Of a stretch of DNA of 64,000 nt, positions 62,709 through 64,000 are shown piece by piece. Within the stretch, counting starts at the first letter, position 1, and the number at the start of each line of letters is the position of its first letter. The DNA comes from Euwallacea fornicatus (lineage: Eukaryota > Arthropoda > Insecta > Coleoptera > Curculionidae). The stretch spans positions 124,001 through 188,000 of the forward strand of contig NC_089576.1 of assembly GCF_040115645.1 (NCBI RefSeq), read 5' to 3'. A program made the translations under genes and the position numbers. The notes under the pieces were generated by a model. It did no database searches. It saw nothing but the letters and a program-made list of their open reading frames with translations, and had not been told where the DNA came from.

Positions 62709-64000
62709 ATGGCTACTGTAAAACAGGTAAGTGCCAATTGTTTCCAAATTCGTTTTTAGAACTTGAGTAAGCATCTTTGCAAGATTGAGGCCAACATTCA
62801 AAACTTAAACATTCCAGCATGGTCTATCAAACTGTTTCTTTGTCAATTTCGAATTTATTCAAATTCTACTTTTGCCGCGGCCTCTAAAGACTCTAGAGTA
62901 TTTTCTAAAGACAGCTATTATACAGCAATATATTCAGTAGCCAGATTCCTTAAGTCTTCATTCAATTTCATTTGCTATTTTTGAATTCTTGCAAATATCT
63001 TTACATTTTTTTGCTAAATCCCTATTTAAAGGAACTATTAAACAAACTATACATTGAATTTGAGGGTGGTTTGTAGTCATCCTCAAGTCATAAATGTTGA
63101 TTCCAGCAGAGTTGTAAATAAAATTAATATATTATAATAGAGCCCAAGTCAAAAGAGTTTTTAATAAACAAATTTTAGTTTTAGTATCATAAATTATTCA
63201 TTTGCTAATCAAGTTCCACTTATGTTTTTTTGAAGGTTCAGGAATACATGGATAGCATTAAAGCACAAGCTGAAGAACTTGTCATAAAAGGTTTTCCAGA
63301 CACAATAGTTAAACTTAACACTGTACTGGAAACCCGCCAGTTTAAGAACAGGCCGTTCAATGAAGTTCATCAGGATTTAAATATTGTAGTCCCTGAGCCT
63401 ATACTCTTAAATAGCCACACTGATTTACCTCCTGCAAAAAAAACAAAATTTGACAACAGCATTTCTAAGGAAGGAAGCAAGGTTATGATTTTGCCAACGG
63501 GAACTGTTCCCACAAATAAACACTTGGTGGAAATGATTGAAGTTGTTAAACCACATATTCGAAAACTTGTTGAAGACTCCAATTTGGTAAGCTAATCTAT
63601 AAAATCTCAAAGTGTGTAGTGACGTCGCGCATTTATGTTGTTTTAGATGAAGATGTGGATTTCCTTCATGATTCCAAAAATTGAAGATGGGAACAATTTT
63701 GGAGTGTCTGTTCAGGAGGACACCTTAGCAGAGATTCAGTCAGTTGAATCTGAAGCAGCAGCATTCTTTGATCAGATTTCCAGATATTTTATTTCGAGGG
63801 GTATGATGACAAATTTGAAAGTTTAAGGTTTTGTTTCATTATTTTGTTTGTTACAGCTAAGGTAATATCAAAAGTAGCCAAATATCCCCATATTGAGGAC
63901 TACAGAAGAGCTGTTGAAGAGCTTGACGAGAAAGAATGTTTGAGTCTTTGGCTGGTTCTCTGCGAAATCCGAAATCGGTATTGCGCTCTGCATGATATTG
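62709..64000 (+). CDS. PSME3: Proteasome activator PA28-gamma (REG-gamma, PSME3), cut by the window end
   Basis: Exons 62709-62726 (six codons, MATVKQ), 63236-63586, 63647-63800 and 63857 onward; about 222 of some 250 residues are visible. PA28-gamma is a nuclear heptameric ring that caps the 20S proteasome and speeds ATP-independent degradation. Family features in order are the N-terminal helix (YMDSIKAQAEELVIKGFP), a short basic linker PAKKTKF that may act as a nuclear signal, GTVPTNKHLVEMIEVVKPHI, and the activation loop IPKIEDGNNFGVSVQEDT. The helix VESEAAAFFDQISRYF, the block AKYPHIEDYRRAVEELDEKE and RNRYCALHDI follow. Sequence stops just after ALHDI, where the human protein has about 30 more residues. 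The start is the only ATG before a phase-0 GTAAGT donor and matches the short first exon. Confidence 0.95.

Noticed and set aside
1..64000. CRISPR arrays, operons, bacterial islands, tRNA or rRNA genes
   Set aside because: No regularly spaced direct repeats, no polycistronic layout, and no intact tRNA or rRNA structure seen. The window is eukaryotic throughout.

Overview
The window looks like nuclear DNA from an insect: it is very AT-rich, its genes are broken by short GT..AG introns of about 50-80 nt plus a few multi-kilobase ones, and its proteins are close to animal orthologues. Decayed BEL/Pao and DDE transposon remnants of the kind common in insects are also present. A beetle is a reasonable guess, but the sequence does not prove it. 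There are no operons, ribosome binding sites or CRISPR arrays.

Seven protein-coding genes could be assembled exon by exon. From left to right: (1) a MYST histone acetyltransferase of the KAT7/HBO1/Chameau type (minus, 21066 to 16531 and continuing leftward; its catalytic C-terminus is not in the window); (2) DNTTIP1, the scaffold of the mitotic deacetylase complex MiDAC (plus, 26418-30828); (3) cytosolic NADP-isocitrate dehydrogenase (minus, 36503-32437); (4) the WD40 protein DCAF7 (plus, 43646-45895); (5) a 765-residue kelch-propeller protein of unknown orthology whose sixth blade appears to be split by a long disordered insert (minus, 57585-50489); (6) RuvB-like 1/pontin (minus, 61890-59681); (7) the proteasome activator PA28-gamma (plus, from 62709, cut by the window end). 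Genes 6 and 7 are divergent and share an upstream region of about 0.8 kb. In every model the exon phases match across each junction. Three of the seven (KAT7, DNTTIP1, RUVBL1) belong to histone-acetylation or chromatin machinery, but they are on different strands and far apart, so no functional cluster is claimed.

The rest is mostly repeat-derived. At least thirteen foldback elements (long inverted repeats, often ending in an ACAGGGTG-like motif) lie in introns and intergenic DNA, together with a truncated copy of one of them. One of the thirteen (39064-39964) still holds the 3' end of a DDE transposase gene, so this family probably began as a Tc1/mariner-like transposon. Other relics are a DUF4817-type transposase (1620-2073), a transposase C-terminus (49440-49690), a BEL/Pao pol fragment (46945-47622), a possible tRNA-derived SINE (about 40090) and an unidentified decayed reading frame in DNTTIP1 intron 1 (26625-27012). 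Positions 1-16530 hold no gene that I can support and are probably a giant intron of the KAT7 gene, or that intron plus intergenic DNA.
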